From: Rhizobium bangladeshense
GTDB lineage: Bacteria > Pseudomonadota > Alphaproteobacteria > Rhizobiales > Rhizobiaceae
DNA length: 64,000 nucleotides
Assembly: GCF_001662075.1 (NCBI RefSeq)
Contig: NZ_LYPL01000009.1
Location: 225,661-289,660, forward strand
Direction of reading: 5' to 3'
The translations under genes and the position numbers were made by a program. The notes under the pieces were generated by a model, which had not been told where the DNA came from, searched no databases, and worked only from the letters and a program-made list of their open reading frames with translations. Of the stretch, positions 44,220 through 53,343 are shown piece by piece (position 1 is the first letter of the stretch; each line of letters opens with the position of its first letter).

Positions 44220-45863
44220 TTGACTAATTTTGAATCGCTTGGTGTCTCCAAGCCGATCGTCGCCACCTTGTTTCAGCTCGGCATCGAAACGCCGACGCCG
44301 ATCCAGGAACAGGCCATCCCCCTCCTCCTGCAGGGCCGAGACCTGATTGGTCTTGCCCAGACTGGCACCGGCAAGACTGCCGCCTTCGGCCTGCCGCTTA
44401 TCGAAAAGCTGCTTGCCGACGAGCGTCGACCCGACAACCGCACGACGCGGACGCTGATCCTGGCGCCGACCCGCGAACTGGTGAACCAGATCGCCGACAA
44501 TCTGAAGAAATTCATCCGCAAATCGCCGCTGCGCATCAATGTCGTCGTCGGCGGCGTCTCCATCAACAAGCAGCAGCTCCAGCTGGAAAAAGGCACCGAT
44601 GTCCTGGTCGCCACCCCCGGCCGCCTGCTCGATCTCGTCAATCGCCGCGCCATCACCCTGACCACGGTGCGCTATCTCGTTCTCGATGAAGCCGACCAGA
44701 TGCTCGATCTCGGCTTCGTGCACGATCTGCGCAAGATCGCCAAGCTGGTGCCGAAGAAGCGCCAGACCATGCTGTTTTCGGCCACCATGCCGAAGGCGAT
44801 CGCCGATCTCGCCGGCGAATATCTTGTCGATCCAGTCAAGGTCGAAGTGACGCCTCCGGGCAAGGCTGCCGACAAGGTCGAGCAGTATGTCCATTTCGTC
44901 GCCGGCAAGAACGACAAGACCGAGCTGCTGCGCAAGTCGCTGACCGAAAATCCCGACGGCCGCGCCATCGTCTTCCTGCGCACCAAGCACGGTGCCGAGA
45001 AGCTGATGAAGCATCTCGACAATATCGGCTACTCCGTCGCCTCGATCCACGGCAACAAGAGCCAGGGGCAGCGCGAGCGGGCGCTGAAGGCCTTTCGTGA
45101 CGGCAGCATCAAGACGCTGATCGCCACCGACGTTGCCGCCCGCGGCATCGACATTCCTGCCGTCAGCCACGTCTACAACTACGACCTGCCGGAAGTGCCC
45201 GACGCCTATGTCCATCGCATTGGCCGCACGGCGCGCGCCGGCCGCGACGGCATCGCGATTGCCTTCTGTGCTCCCGACGAAGCCAAGCTGCTGCGTGATA
45301 TCGAGCGCCTGATGGGCATCGACATCGCAGTCGCAAGCGGCGAACCGCCGGCCAATATCGGCAATAGCGGCCCCCGCCGCGGCAACGGCAATGGCAACAA
45401 CCGCAACCGCGGTGGCGGCCATGGTCGCGAAGGTCAAGGTCGCGAAGGCCAGGGTCGCGGCGAAGGCCGTGGCGATGCGAACCGCTCGGAACATCGCGGC
45501 AGCCGCCAGGAACGCCGCCCGCGTCCCGAACGCACAGGCCGCAACGAGGACTTCCGCGGCCAGCGCCGCGGCGAAGCGGCCCCGGACCTCGGCCCCGACA
45601 ATGATCTGGTCTCGACCTCCGACTTCCGCCCCTCGGCAAAGCCGCAGCGTCCCGCACATCACGGCGCTCACGCCAATGGCGAGCCGAGTGGACATCACCG
45701 CGGCAATAACCGTCACGCCCACGGTCGCCCTGCCCGAAAGCACGGCGACGACCGCGGCCAGCATCAGGCCCAGGGCGGCGAACCACGGCGCGAGGGCAAT
45801 GGCGGCAATCGCCGCGGCGGCTCCGGCTCCCGCAATGGTGGCCAGCGCCGCGAACGCGCCTGA
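44220..45863 (+). CDS. DEAD-box RNA helicase with Arg/Gly-rich tail
   Basis: A 547-residue RNA helicase. Motifs: Q motif FQLGIETPTPIQEQAIP, I AQTGTGKT, Ia PTRELVNQI, Ib TPGRLLDL, II DEAD, III SAT, IV IVFLRTK, V ATDVAARGIDI, VI HRIGRTARAGRDG. Residues after about 400 are rich in R, G, N and acidic stretches (RGNGNGNNRNRGGGHGREG), an RNA-binding tail as in RhlE/CsdA-like proteins. The TTG at 44220 matches the usual family N-terminus (L/M-TNFESLGVSKPI); an ATG at 44157 is possible. A rho-independent terminator follows. Confidence 0.93.
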   Translation: MTNFESLGVSKPIVATLFQLGIETPTPIQEQAIPLLLQGRDLIGLAQTGTGKTAAFGLPLIEKLLADERRPDNRTTRTLILAPTRELVNQIADNLKKFIRKSPLRINVVVGGVSINKQQLQLEKGTDVLVATPGRLLDLVNRRAITLTTVRYLVLDEADQMLDLGFVHDLRKIAKLVPKKRQTMLFSATMPKAIADLAGEYLVDPVKVEVTPPGKAADKVEQYVHFVAGKNDKTELLRKSLTENPDGRAIVFLRTKHGAEKLMKHLDNIGYSVASIHGNKSQGQRERALKAFRDGSIKTLIATDVAARGIDIPAVSHVYNYDLPEVPDAYVHRIGRTARAGRDGIAIAFCAPDEAKLLRDIERLMGIDIAVASGEPPANIGNSGPRRGNGNGNNRNRGGGHGREGQGREGQGRGEGRGDANRSEHRGSRQERRPRPERTGRNEDFRGQRRGEAAPDLGPDNDLVSTSDFRPSAKPQRPAHHGAHANGEPSGHHRGNNRHAHGRPARKHGDDRGQHQAQGGEPRREGNGGNRRGGSGSRNGGQRRERA

Positions 45864-45885
45864 TCATCGATCGATTGAAAAGTGG

Positions 45886-45912
45886 AAAGGCCGGGGTTTT
45901 CTCCGGCCTTTT
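45886..45912. terminator. Rho-independent terminator between helicase and DMT gene
   Basis: AAAGGCCGG (45886-45894) pairs with CCGGCCTTT (45903-45911), with a T-run on the plus side and an A-run on the minus side, so it can end both convergent transcripts. Confidence 0.85.
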
Positions 45913-45917
45913 GCTAT

Positions 45918-46820
45918 TTATGCTTCCACAGGTTTGCGGCGTTCGACCGCCTTGCGGTTGGTCAGATAGACGCCGACGACCACGATCACCGTACCCAGAA
46001 TCAACGGCACGGTCAGCGGTTCCCCGAAGACGATGAAGGCTTCGAAAGCGACGGCAGGCGGCATCAGATAGATCAGCGAGGCGGCGCGGGATACCTGCCC
46101 CCGGCGGATCAGATAAAGCAGCAGCCCGACACCACCCATCGACAGTCCGAAGACCGACCAGATCAGCGCGGCAAAGGCCTGCGCGGTGCCGTCGAATTGC
46201 TGATGCTCAAAGAGCAGCGAAAGCGGCAACGTGAAAATCAATGCCCCGACATATTGCAGCGTCGCGATCGACCTGAGATCGCCGGATTGCAGGTGCTTCT
46301 TCTGGTAGAGCGTGCCGTAGGTGACGGCCCCCATGGCGATAAGGTTGATCGCCAGCGGCAGCGCCGCATGCGTGAGATCGGCGGTCGCCGGATCGAGGAG
46401 TTTCGGCGAAATGGCAATGGCAATGCCGATGAAGCCGAAGACAAGGCCGAGTTTCTGCGTCTGCTGCAACCGCTCGCCGACGAGAAACGGAGCCGCCATC
46501 GCCGTTAATAACGGCTGCAGCGCCGCGATGATACCCGATATGCCGGCCGGCACGCCATTGGCAATCGCCCACCAGAGGCCGGCGAGATAAAAGCCGTGCA
46601 GGAAGAAACCGGAATAAACGGCCCGCAGCGCCGTCACCCGACTTTTCGGCCATTGCGCCCCGGTCGCCAGGCAAAAGGCGAGGAACGCCAAGGCCGACAG
46701 CGCGTAACGTATCGAAAGGAAGGTAAAGGGCTCGGAATGCAGCGCCGCATATTTCGCCACCACCCAGCCCGTGGACCAGAGCAGGACGAAAACGGCGGGG
46801 GCGAAGCGGGCGAGGGACAT
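45918..46820 (-). CDS. DMT-superfamily transporter (EamA)
   Basis: A 300-residue membrane protein with ten hydrophobic segments in two EamA repeats. The first begins APAVFVLLWSTGWVVAKYAA, the repeats contain FLSIRYALSALAFLAF and MGGVGLLLYLIRRGQ, with PPAVAFEAFIVFGEPLTVPL near the end. Such proteins export amino acids or metabolites; the substrate is unknown. It is convergent with the helicase gene and shares its terminator. Confidence 0.9.
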   Translation of the reverse strand: MSLARFAPAVFVLLWSTGWVVAKYAALHSEPFTFLSIRYALSALAFLAFCLATGAQWPKSRVTALRAVYSGFFLHGFYLAGLWWAIANGVPAGISGIIAALQPLLTAMAAPFLVGERLQQTQKLGLVFGFIGIAIAISPKLLDPATADLTHAALPLAINLIAMGAVTYGTLYQKKHLQSGDLRSIATLQYVGALIFTLPLSLLFEHQQFDGTAQAFAALIWSVFGLSMGGVGLLLYLIRRGQVSRAASLIYLMPPAVAFEAFIVFGEPLTVPLILGTVIVVVGVYLTNRKAVERRKPVEA

Positions 46821-47393
46821 GGAGCTGCTCAGCGGAAAAGAGTTCGTCGTGCTGATAGCTTCTGCCGACGGTCGCAGTCAAAGGCGAAGCGTTGATGCTT
46901 ATTTGAAATTTGGCTGATGGTTGGGACAATCGCCAAGCCGGAAGATGAGGTTCAATGTGACGAACGAGCCCTGTCGGAAGCTCGTCAGTATGCTACCGCA
47001 GTGAGGATTCGCCAGCGCTTCCCTACCCTCTACCTCATTCATGTGCCCGTCACAGGAATCCAGTGCGCCCAAGTCCTTGGGCGCGATAGACACTCTTCAC
47101 TTTAGAAGTCATTTCATGCGCGGACGCGCCGTGGCTGGATTCCTGTGACAGGCACAATGTGGAGTGTGTGGAAAGGCCGCGCTCCCACGTACCGCCCGAG
47201 CGAAAAACCATCATCTGCTCACATTTTGAGCAGTCTTTACCAAACAACCATCCGCACCCCGCGCCATATCACCGCAAATGCCCGTAAAATCCGCCTCTTT
47301 CCCGCAATGCAAAATCTTTTCCCCGAACTGCGCATGGTTCTTGCATTGCAATTTGCGTTGTATTCAAATGAGCAAAAAAGGGGAGCCGCACCT
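46821..47393. other. 573-base gap with repeat units, promoter of the ATP-grasp operon
   Basis: The left part (46821-47030) shows nothing firm. A divergent pair of palindromic repeats fills 47034-47158. The right part (about 47200-47390) is AT-rich and probably holds the promoter. Open frames crossing the repeats are short and lack ribosome sites, so no gene is called. Confidence 0.6.
47034..47158. repeat. Inverted pair of the CACAGGAATCCAG palindromic repeat
   Basis: Copy one (47034-47088) reads CTCATTCATGTGCCCGTCAC followed by AGGAATCCAGTGCGCCCAAG and CTTGGGCGCG; copy two (47133-47158) is its inverse, GGCTGGATTCCTGTGACAGG. This is the same family as at 4221-4390 and 63551-63610. Confidence 0.8.
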
Positions 47394-48803
47394 TTGGCAT
47401 TTGACGAAATGATTACCGGGGACGAAAGTCCTCGCCCGCCTTATGAAAAATATTTCGAGTGGTACAACAGCCAAGACCGGTCGCATCTGATTGCCAAATC
47501 CCGCGATGCGGAAAACATCTTCCGAAAGACCGGCATCACCTTCGCGGTCTACGGCCACGCCGACAGCTCCGAAAAGCTCATCCCCTTCGACATCATTCCC
47601 CGCATCATCTCCGCCCGCGAATGGCGCAAGCTTGCCCAAGGTATTGAACAGCGGGTGATCGCCCTCAACTCCTTCCTCGACGATATCTACCATAAGCAGG
47701 AAATCATCCGTGCCGGCCGCGTTCCGCGCGAGCTGATCGAGCACAATGTCGCCTTTCTGTCCGAGATGATCGGCTTCCGTCCGCCCGGCGGCGTCTACAC
47801 CCATATCGTCGGTACCGACATCGTGCGCACCGGCGAGGATCAGTTCTACGTGCTGGAGGACAATGCCCGCACGCCTTCCGGCGTCAGCTACATGCTCGAA
47901 AACCGGGAAACCATGATGCAGATGTTCCCGGAACTCTTCCATGAGAACAAGGTGCAGCGCGTCGAAGACTATCCCTATCTGCTGCGCCAGAGCCTTGCTT
48001 CGCTCGCCCCTCCCGGCTGCACCGGCAAGCCGCGCGTGGCGGTGCTGACCCCCGGCATCTATAATTCGGCCTATTACGAGCATTCCTTCCTCGCCGACAT
48101 GATGGGCGTCGAACTGGTCGAGGGCTCTGATCTGCGCGTCATCGATGGCAAGGTGAAAATGCGCACGACCCGCGGCTACGAGGCGATCGACGTGCTCTAC
48201 CGCCGCGTCGACGACGACTTCCTCGATCCCCTGACCTTCCGGGCCGATTCCGCGCTCGGCATTCCCGGCATTATGGACGTCTACCGTTCCGGCAACATCA
48301 CCATTGCCAACGCGCCCGGCACCGGCATTTGCGACGACAAGGCGATCTATTCCTATATGCCGGAGATTGTCGAATTCTACACGGGTCGCAAAGCGCTGCT
48401 TGAAAACGTGCCGACCTGGCGCTGCTCGGAAGCATCAAGCCTGAAATACGTGCTGGAGCACCTGGAGGAGCTGGTCGTCAAGGAAGTGCACGGCTCCGGT
48501 GGCTACGGCATGCTGGTCGGCCCGACGGCCTCGAAGAAAGAGCGTGCCGACTTCGCCGAAAAACTGAAAGCCAAGCCGAACAACTACATCGCCCAACCGA
48601 CGCTGTCGCTCTCCACCGTGCCGATCCTCGTCAACAAGGGGATCGCGCCGCGCCATGTCGATCTGCGCCCTTATGTGCTCGTCTCGGACAAGGTTCAGAT
48701 CATTCCGGGCGGGCTCACCCGCGTGGCGCTGAAGCAGGGCTCTCTGGTGGTCAATTCCAGCCAGGGCGGCGGCACCAAAGACACCTGGGTATTGGAGGAC
48801 TGA
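47394..48803 (+). CDS. Circularly permuted ATP-grasp type 2 protein (DUF404/DUF407)
   Basis: A 469-residue protein of the CP-ATPgrasp_2 family. Typical phrases: YEKYFEWYNSQDRSHLIAKS, FRKTGITFAVYGHADSSEKLIPFDIIPRIISAREW, EDNARTPSGVSYMLENRE, GIYNSAYYEHSFLADMMGVEL, VKEVHGSGGYGMLVG, and LSLSTVPILVNKGIAPRHVD with RPYVLV. The family joins peptide bonds or similar ATP-driven ligations and is always found with alpha-E and transglutaminase proteins, as here. A TTG start at 47394 follows AAGGGGAG; the ATG at 47409 is the alternative. Its stop shares a base with the alpha-E start. Confidence 0.92.
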   Translation: MAFDEMITGDESPRPPYEKYFEWYNSQDRSHLIAKSRDAENIFRKTGITFAVYGHADSSEKLIPFDIIPRIISAREWRKLAQGIEQRVIALNSFLDDIYHKQEIIRAGRVPRELIEHNVAFLSEMIGFRPPGGVYTHIVGTDIVRTGEDQFYVLEDNARTPSGVSYMLENRETMMQMFPELFHENKVQRVEDYPYLLRQSLASLAPPGCTGKPRVAVLTPGIYNSAYYEHSFLADMMGVELVEGSDLRVIDGKVKMRTTRGYEAIDVLYRRVDDDFLDPLTFRADSALGIPGIMDVYRSGNITIANAPGTGICDDKAIYSYMPEIVEFYTGRKALLENVPTWRCSEASSLKYVLEHLEELVVKEVHGSGGYGMLVGPTASKKERADFAEKLKAKPNNYIAQPTLSLSTVPILVNKGIAPRHVDLRPYVLVSDKVQIIPGGLTRVALKQGSLVVNSSQGGGTKDTWVLED

Positions 48804-49744
48804 TGCTCGGAAGAACTGCAAACGGCCTCTACTGGATGTTCCGCTACATCGAGCGCGCCGAAAATATCGCCCGCCTCGTCGATGCCGGGCTGCGCATGTC
48901 GCTGACCCGCAGCAGCGCCGGCGACGACAACTGGGATGGCGTGCTGCAAAGTGCCGGCGTGCGCGAGGCCTATGACGAGGGCCACGCGAAGCTGACGAAT
49001 GCGGATGCGATCGACTATCTCCTGCGCGATCGCGCCAATCCGTCGAGCGTCATGTCCTGCATCGAGTCCGGCCGCAACAACGCCCGCATGGTGCGCACCG
49101 CGCTGACGCGCGAGACCTGGGAAGCGACCAACGAATGCTGGATCGACTTGAAGTCGCTGCTCGAAAAGCGCGTCAAGCCGGCCGAGATGCCCGAGGTGAT
49201 CGACGTCATCAAGCGCCGCGCCGGGCTGATCCGCGGTGCCTTCCACGGTTCAACGCTGCGCAACGAGCTCTATAACTTTGCCCGCATCGGCACCTTCATC
49301 GAGCGGGCCGACAATACCAGCCGCATTCTCGACGTGAAATATTACGTGCTGCTGCCATCGGTCTCGGCGGTTGGCTCCTCGCTCGACAATGTGCAGTGGG
49401 AATCGATCCTGCGCTCGGTCTCCGCCCACCGCGCCTATAGCTGGGCGTACGACGGCGAATACCGGGCGATGAACATCGCCGACTTCCTGACGCTGAACGT
49501 CCAGATGCCGCGTTCGCTTGCCTATTGCTACGAAAAGATCGTCAGCAATCTCGGCTATCTCGCCCAGGATTACGAGGCGCGGCTGCCGGCCCACGACACC
49601 GCCGCCGCGATCCGCACCACGCTGCAGACGCGGGCGATCCGCGACATCATGGATCAGGGCCTGCACGAATTCCTGGAGGATTTCGTCTCGCGCAACAACC
49701 AGCTCGGCGCGGAGATTTCCGACGGCTACCGGTTCTACGTTTAA
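48803..49744 (+). CDS. Alpha-E domain protein (DUF403)
   Basis: A 313-residue all-helical protein that begins MLGRTANGLYWMFRYIERAE, with NIARLVDAGLRM, and contains FARIGTFIERADNTSRILDVKY, the repeated pattern of the alpha-E fold. The middle has ILRSVSAHRAYSWAYDGEYR. Function is unknown, but it always accompanies the permuted ATP-grasp and transglutaminase proteins and is thought to assist peptide ligation. It starts at TGATG with the upstream gene and ends 12 bases before the transglutaminase gene. Confidence 0.9.
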   Translation: MLGRTANGLYWMFRYIERAENIARLVDAGLRMSLTRSSAGDDNWDGVLQSAGVREAYDEGHAKLTNADAIDYLLRDRANPSSVMSCIESGRNNARMVRTALTRETWEATNECWIDLKSLLEKRVKPAEMPEVIDVIKRRAGLIRGAFHGSTLRNELYNFARIGTFIERADNTSRILDVKYYVLLPSVSAVGSSLDNVQWESILRSVSAHRAYSWAYDGEYRAMNIADFLTLNVQMPRSLAYCYEKIVSNLGYLAQDYEARLPAHDTAAAIRTTLQTRAIRDIMDQGLHEFLEDFVSRNNQLGAEISDGYRFYV

Positions 49745-49756
49745 GCGGATCAGACC

Positions 49757-50581
49757 ATGAGACTGAAGATCAGCCACCTCACCGAATACCGCTACGACGA
49801 ACCGGCGCAGTTCTCGCTGCAGCGCCTCAGACTGACGCCGCCGACAACCGCTGCTCAGAAGGTGCTCGGATGGTCGCTGAACGTCGAGGGCGCCACACCC
49901 GAGGTGGAGTATGACGACCAGTACGGCAACCACGTCAATCTGGTCTCGCTGGAAGGCGCGCAGCACGTGACGCGCATCCTGGCCGAGGGCGAGATCGAGA
50001 CGGCGGACAATAATGGTGTCACCGGCCCGCACACCGGCTTCTGCCCGCTTTGGCTCTTCCTGCGCGAGACGCCGCTGACCAAGGGCGGCAAGCTGGTCAA
50101 AGAACTCGTCAAGAGCGTCGGCGGCGACAACGAGCTTGCCCGCATGCATGCGCTGATGGCGGCAATCCATGAGACTGTTGACTATAAGCCCGGCACCAGC
50201 AACGCCGCGACGACGGCCGAACAGGCGCTGGAGAAGAAGAGCGGCGTCTGCCAGGATCATGCGCATATCTTCGTATCCGCCGCCCGGGCCCTGCAGGTGC
50301 CGGCGCGTTATGTCTCTGGCTATCTGATGATGGAAGAAAAGGTCGAGCAGGCGGCGACCCATGCCTGGGCCGAAGCCCATATTCCCGGTCTCGGCTGGGT
50401 CGGCTTCGATCCGGCCAACGAAATCTGCCCGGATGAACGCTATGTCCGCGTCGCCTCCGGCCTCTGCTATCGCGACGCCGCGCCGATTTCAGGCATGCGC
50501 ATTGGCACTCCGGGCGAGACCCTGTCGGTGACGGTGAAGGTCGAGGACGGCGGCCAAATGCAAAACCAAAGCCAGAGCTAA
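49757..50581 (+). CDS. Transglutaminase-like cysteine protease domain protein
   Basis: A 274-residue protein with an N-terminal transglutaminase-associated beta domain (KISHLTEYRYDEPAQFSLQR) and a transglutaminase-like core from about 140. The catalytic residues are in KKSGVCQDHAHIFVSAARAL (Cys), THAWAEAHIPGLGWVGFDPAN (His and Asp). These proteins cleave or transfer peptide bonds. It is the third gene of the ATP-grasp / alpha-E operon, which suggests a ligase-peptidase system for a small peptide tag. Confidence 0.92.
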   Translation: MRLKISHLTEYRYDEPAQFSLQRLRLTPPTTAAQKVLGWSLNVEGATPEVEYDDQYGNHVNLVSLEGAQHVTRILAEGEIETADNNGVTGPHTGFCPLWLFLRETPLTKGGKLVKELVKSVGGDNELARMHALMAAIHETVDYKPGTSNAATTAEQALEKKSGVCQDHAHIFVSAARALQVPARYVSGYLMMEEKVEQAATHAWAEAHIPGLGWVGFDPANEICPDERYVRVASGLCYRDAAPISGMRIGTPGETLSVTVKVEDGGQMQNQSQS

Positions 50582-50652
50582 GCAGCACAGGCGAACTATA
50601 ATCCACGTCCCGCTGCAGACCCGGCTGGTGATCCGATTACCGGCGCATTCTA

Positions 50653-50690
50653 AAGCGCGTCGGATCAAATTTAATTCATACGATGCGCTA
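50653..50690. repeat. Short palindromic repeat (AGCGCGTCG ... CGATGCGCT)
   Basis: AGCGCGTCG (50654-50662) and CGATGCGCT (50681-50689) form an imperfect inverted pair around AT-rich DNA. This resembles a frequent short repeat between rhizobial genes. It sits downstream of the transglutaminase gene, and may act as its terminator. Confidence 0.55.
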
Positions 50691-50782
50691 GCCCTTTGAT
50701 TTTATGCGTGTCGTTGCCCCGGAAGCGCTGCACACTTCCGGGCGACATGCATTGGATGCTCGGGCAAGCCGCCGGACAGCAA

Positions 50783-51193
50783 TCAATCTGCTGCAAAAAC
50801 CTGGAGGTGGCCATGCCCGCCATAGCCGAGAATCGCCTGATCGGCCGTCATTAACGGCACGCGATGGAAACGGGCTGTGGCGACGATGAGGCGGTCGGCG
50901 GGATCGGCATGAAAAGTACCGGGCAACCGAACGCTATCCACTGCAATGGATGGCTCAATCGGTGCCAGTTCAAGTCCCGGCAGCGCCAACGCACTATCGA
51001 TCCACCGCCCGACATCGTCGCCGAGAGCCAAGCGTCCTTTCTGCACAAGCATCGCGATTTCCCAAGGTGTAATCGCCGAAATCAGGATCCGGCTTTTCTC
51101 CGTCATCTCGTCGATGATGCGCCGGGCCTGTGAACCGAGACGCGCATCATCATGCATCGCCCAGATCAGGATATGGGTGTCAATGACGATCAA
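50783..51193 (-). CDS. PIN-domain toxin, VapC-like
   Basis: A 136-residue PIN-domain ribonuclease. The acidic metal-binding residues are in LIVIDTHILIWAM, ISAITPWEIAML, FHADPADRLIVATARFH and PLMTADQAILGY. The TTG at 51193 is chosen, since it overlaps the antitoxin stop (TTGA) and gives the normal MIVIDTHIL start; an in-frame TTG at 51208 is the alternative. It is downstream of a Phd-like antitoxin in the same operon. Confidence 0.88.
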   Translation of the reverse strand: MIVIDTHILIWAMHDDARLGSQARRIIDEMTEKSRILISAITPWEIAMLVQKGRLALGDDVGRWIDSALALPGLELAPIEPSIAVDSVRLPGTFHADPADRLIVATARFHRVPLMTADQAILGYGGHGHLQVFAAD

Positions 51194-51432
51194 CGGACGG
51201 CTTCCCAATCCTCCGGCTCGCCTGCCGGGGACATCGGATCGTCATAGCGTAGGACGCTGCCCTTCATCGCACCAAGAATGCTTTTCCGCTGGTTTGCCTC
51301 GCGTGCCGGTGAGAGCACCGCAACAGGCCTGCCGCGCTTGGTGATCACGATGGTTTCGTCATCGCTCTGCATCTGATCGATAAGGTTCAGGCATTTCGCC
51401 TTGAACTCAGTGGCGCCGACCACCTTCGACAT
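51190..51432 (-). CDS. Phd/YefM-family antitoxin
   Basis: An 80-residue antitoxin. The N-terminal DNA-binding fold is MSKVVGATEFKAKCLNLIDQ with TIVITKRGRPVAVLSP, followed by a flexible toxin-binding tail (SVLRYDDPMSPAGEPEDWEA). A strong GGAGG site precedes the ATG. It forms an operon with the PIN toxin and is likely to repress it through the palindrome at 51444-51459. Confidence 0.9.
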   Translation of the reverse strand: MSKVVGATEFKAKCLNLIDQMQSDDETIVITKRGRPVAVLSPAREANQRKSILGAMKGSVLRYDDPMSPAGEPEDWEAVR

Positions 51433-51443
51433 GACCCTACCTC

Positions 51444-51459
51444 CTGTACATATGTACAG
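51444..51459. promoter_or_regulatory. 16-bp perfect palindrome, candidate TA operator
   Basis: CTGTACATATGTACAG lies 12 bases upstream of the antitoxin ATG, directly before its ribosome site. It is a perfect dyad with a TGTACA core, well suited to binding the Phd-type antitoxin for autoregulation. Regulation is inferred. Confidence 0.65.
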
Positions 51460-51541
51460 CAATATAGACATTTTCGTAGTAAGCGCAAAGAAAAAGGCGG
51501 GATGAAGTGCCCGCCTTTTCCAGCTTCGGATAGATGCCTTG

Positions 51542-53281
51542 TCAGTGGCTGTCCTTGCCGACAGCATTTCCGCGACATCCCTTGAGGAAGTCGAGGTCGG
51601 CGCCGGTATCGGCGCCTTCGACATGCTGCTGATGCAGGAAGGCATAGCCCGACGTCGGCAGATCGTGGTTCGGCTGCCATTCGGCAAGCCGCCGCGCCAG
51701 CTCCTCATCGGAAATGTCGAGATGCAAGCGACGGTTCGGCACGTCGAGCTCGATCATATCACCGTTCTTCACGACCGCGAGCGGACCGCCGACGGCCGCT
51801 TCCGGAGAAGTGTGCAGAACGACGGTGCCGTAGGCCGTTCCGGACATGCGGGCATCGGAGATGCGCACCATGTCGAGGATGCCCTTCTTCAGCACCTTGG
51901 GCGGCAGTCCCATGTTGCCGACTTCGGCCATGCCGGGGTAGCCCTTCGGGCCGCAATTCTTCATGACCATGACGCAGGTCTCGTCGATGTCGAGATTGTC
52001 GTCGTTGATCTTGGCCTTGTAGTCGTCGATATCCTCGAACACGACTGCCCTGCCCTTGTGCACCAGGAGATGCGGCGAGGCAGCCGAAGGCTTCAGCACC
52101 GCGCCCTTCGGTGCGAGATTGCCGCGCAGCACGACGATGCCGCCCGACGAAGTCAGCGCCTTTTCGGCAGGCAGAATGACGTCTTCGTTCCAGTTGACGA
52201 CGTCCTTGACCTCGTCCCAGACGGTTTCGCCGGAGACCGTCAGCGCGTCCTTGTGCAGCAGCCCGGCCTCTCCGAGGCGCTTCAGCACGACAGGCAGACC
52301 GCCGGCATAGAAGAACTCTTCCATCAGGTACTTGCCCGACGGCATCAGGTTGACGATCGTCGGAACGTCGCGGCCGCAACGGTCCCAATCATCAAGCGTC
52401 AGATCGATACCGACGCGGCCGGCGATGGCGAGCAGGTGGATGACGGCGTTGGTCGATCCGCCGATCGCCGCATTGGTGCGGATTGCGTTCTCGAAAGCCT
52501 GCTTCGTCATGATCTCGGACGGCTTCAGGTCGTCCTTGACCATCTGCACGATGCGCCGGCCGGTCAGCTGCGCCATCACCTTGCGGCGGGAATCGACGCC
52601 GGGGATCGCGGCATTGCCAGATAGCGCCATGCCGAGCGCCTCGGCCATCGACGCCATCGTTGAGGCGGTGCCCATGGTGTTGCAGGTGCCTGACGAGCGG
52701 CTCATCGAAGCTTCGGCTTCGAGGAACTCGGCCTGCGTCATCTCGCCGGCCTTCACCATCTCGGAGAACTTCCACAGATGCGTGCCGGAGCCGACGCGCT
52801 CGCCGCGGAAATAGCCGTTCAGCATCGGCCCGCCGGTGACGACAATCGACGGCAGGTCGCAGGAGGCCGCACCCATCAGCAGCGACGGCGTGGTCTTGTC
52901 GCAGCCGACCAGGAGCACGCAGCCATCCATCGGCTGGCCGCGGATCGCTTCTTCCACCGCGAGCGCGGCGAGGTTGCGGTACATCATCGCGGTCGGGCGG
53001 AAGGTGTTTTCGGAGGCCGAGAATACCGGCACCTCGAGCGGGAAACCGCCGGCTTCCCAGACACCCGCCTTCACCTTCTCGGCGAGTTCCCGGAGATGAC
53101 CGTTGCACGGGGTCATATCCGACCAGGTGTTGAGGATGCCGATCACCGGCCGGCCATCGAACAGGTCGTGCGGATAACCCTGGTTTTTAAGCCAGCCGCG
53201 GTGATAAATCACATCGCGGCTCGTGCCGCCGTACCATTCCTGCGACCTCAGCCGGCGCGGCCATTCCGCTTTCTTTTTCAT
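51542..53281 (-). CDS. araC: L-arabonate dehydratase (IlvD/Edd family)
   Basis: A 579-residue iron-sulfur dehydratase. The cluster cysteines and metal site are in NTWSDMTPCNGHLRELAEKV, LVGCDKTTPSLLMGAAS and MSRSSGTCNTMGTASTM, and C-terminal motifs in KNCGPKGYPGMAEVGNMG and RISDARMSGTAYGTVVLH. Length (579) and sequence match the characterised R. leguminosarum L-arabinonate dehydratase, which converts L-arabonate to 2-keto-3-deoxy-L-arabonate. It lies at the end of the chvE-ggu operon. The symbol araC is that used in rhizobial araABCDEF and is not the E. coli regulator. Confidence 0.9.
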   Translation of the reverse strand: MKKKAEWPRRLRSQEWYGGTSRDVIYHRGWLKNQGYPHDLFDGRPVIGILNTWSDMTPCNGHLRELAEKVKAGVWEAGGFPLEVPVFSASENTFRPTAMMYRNLAALAVEEAIRGQPMDGCVLLVGCDKTTPSLLMGAASCDLPSIVVTGGPMLNGYFRGERVGSGTHLWKFSEMVKAGEMTQAEFLEAEASMSRSSGTCNTMGTASTMASMAEALGMALSGNAAIPGVDSRRKVMAQLTGRRIVQMVKDDLKPSEIMTKQAFENAIRTNAAIGGSTNAVIHLLAIAGRVGIDLTLDDWDRCGRDVPTIVNLMPSGKYLMEEFFYAGGLPVVLKRLGEAGLLHKDALTVSGETVWDEVKDVVNWNEDVILPAEKALTSSGGIVVLRGNLAPKGAVLKPSAASPHLLVHKGRAVVFEDIDDYKAKINDDNLDIDETCVMVMKNCGPKGYPGMAEVGNMGLPPKVLKKGILDMVRISDARMSGTAYGTVVLHTSPEAAVGGPLAVVKNGDMIELDVPNRRLHLDISDEELARRLAEWQPNHDLPTSGYAFLHQQHVEGADTGADLDFLKGCRGNAVGKDSH

Positions 53282-53343
53282 TTTCTCTGTCCTTCAGGTG
53301 AATTGCCGGGCCGCCTCGTACGGCCCGGGTCATCGGATATGTC

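Noticed and set aside
44133..45764. 543-codon minus-strand open frame
   Set aside because: Antisense to the DEAD-box helicase, with Ala/Val runs and no family features.
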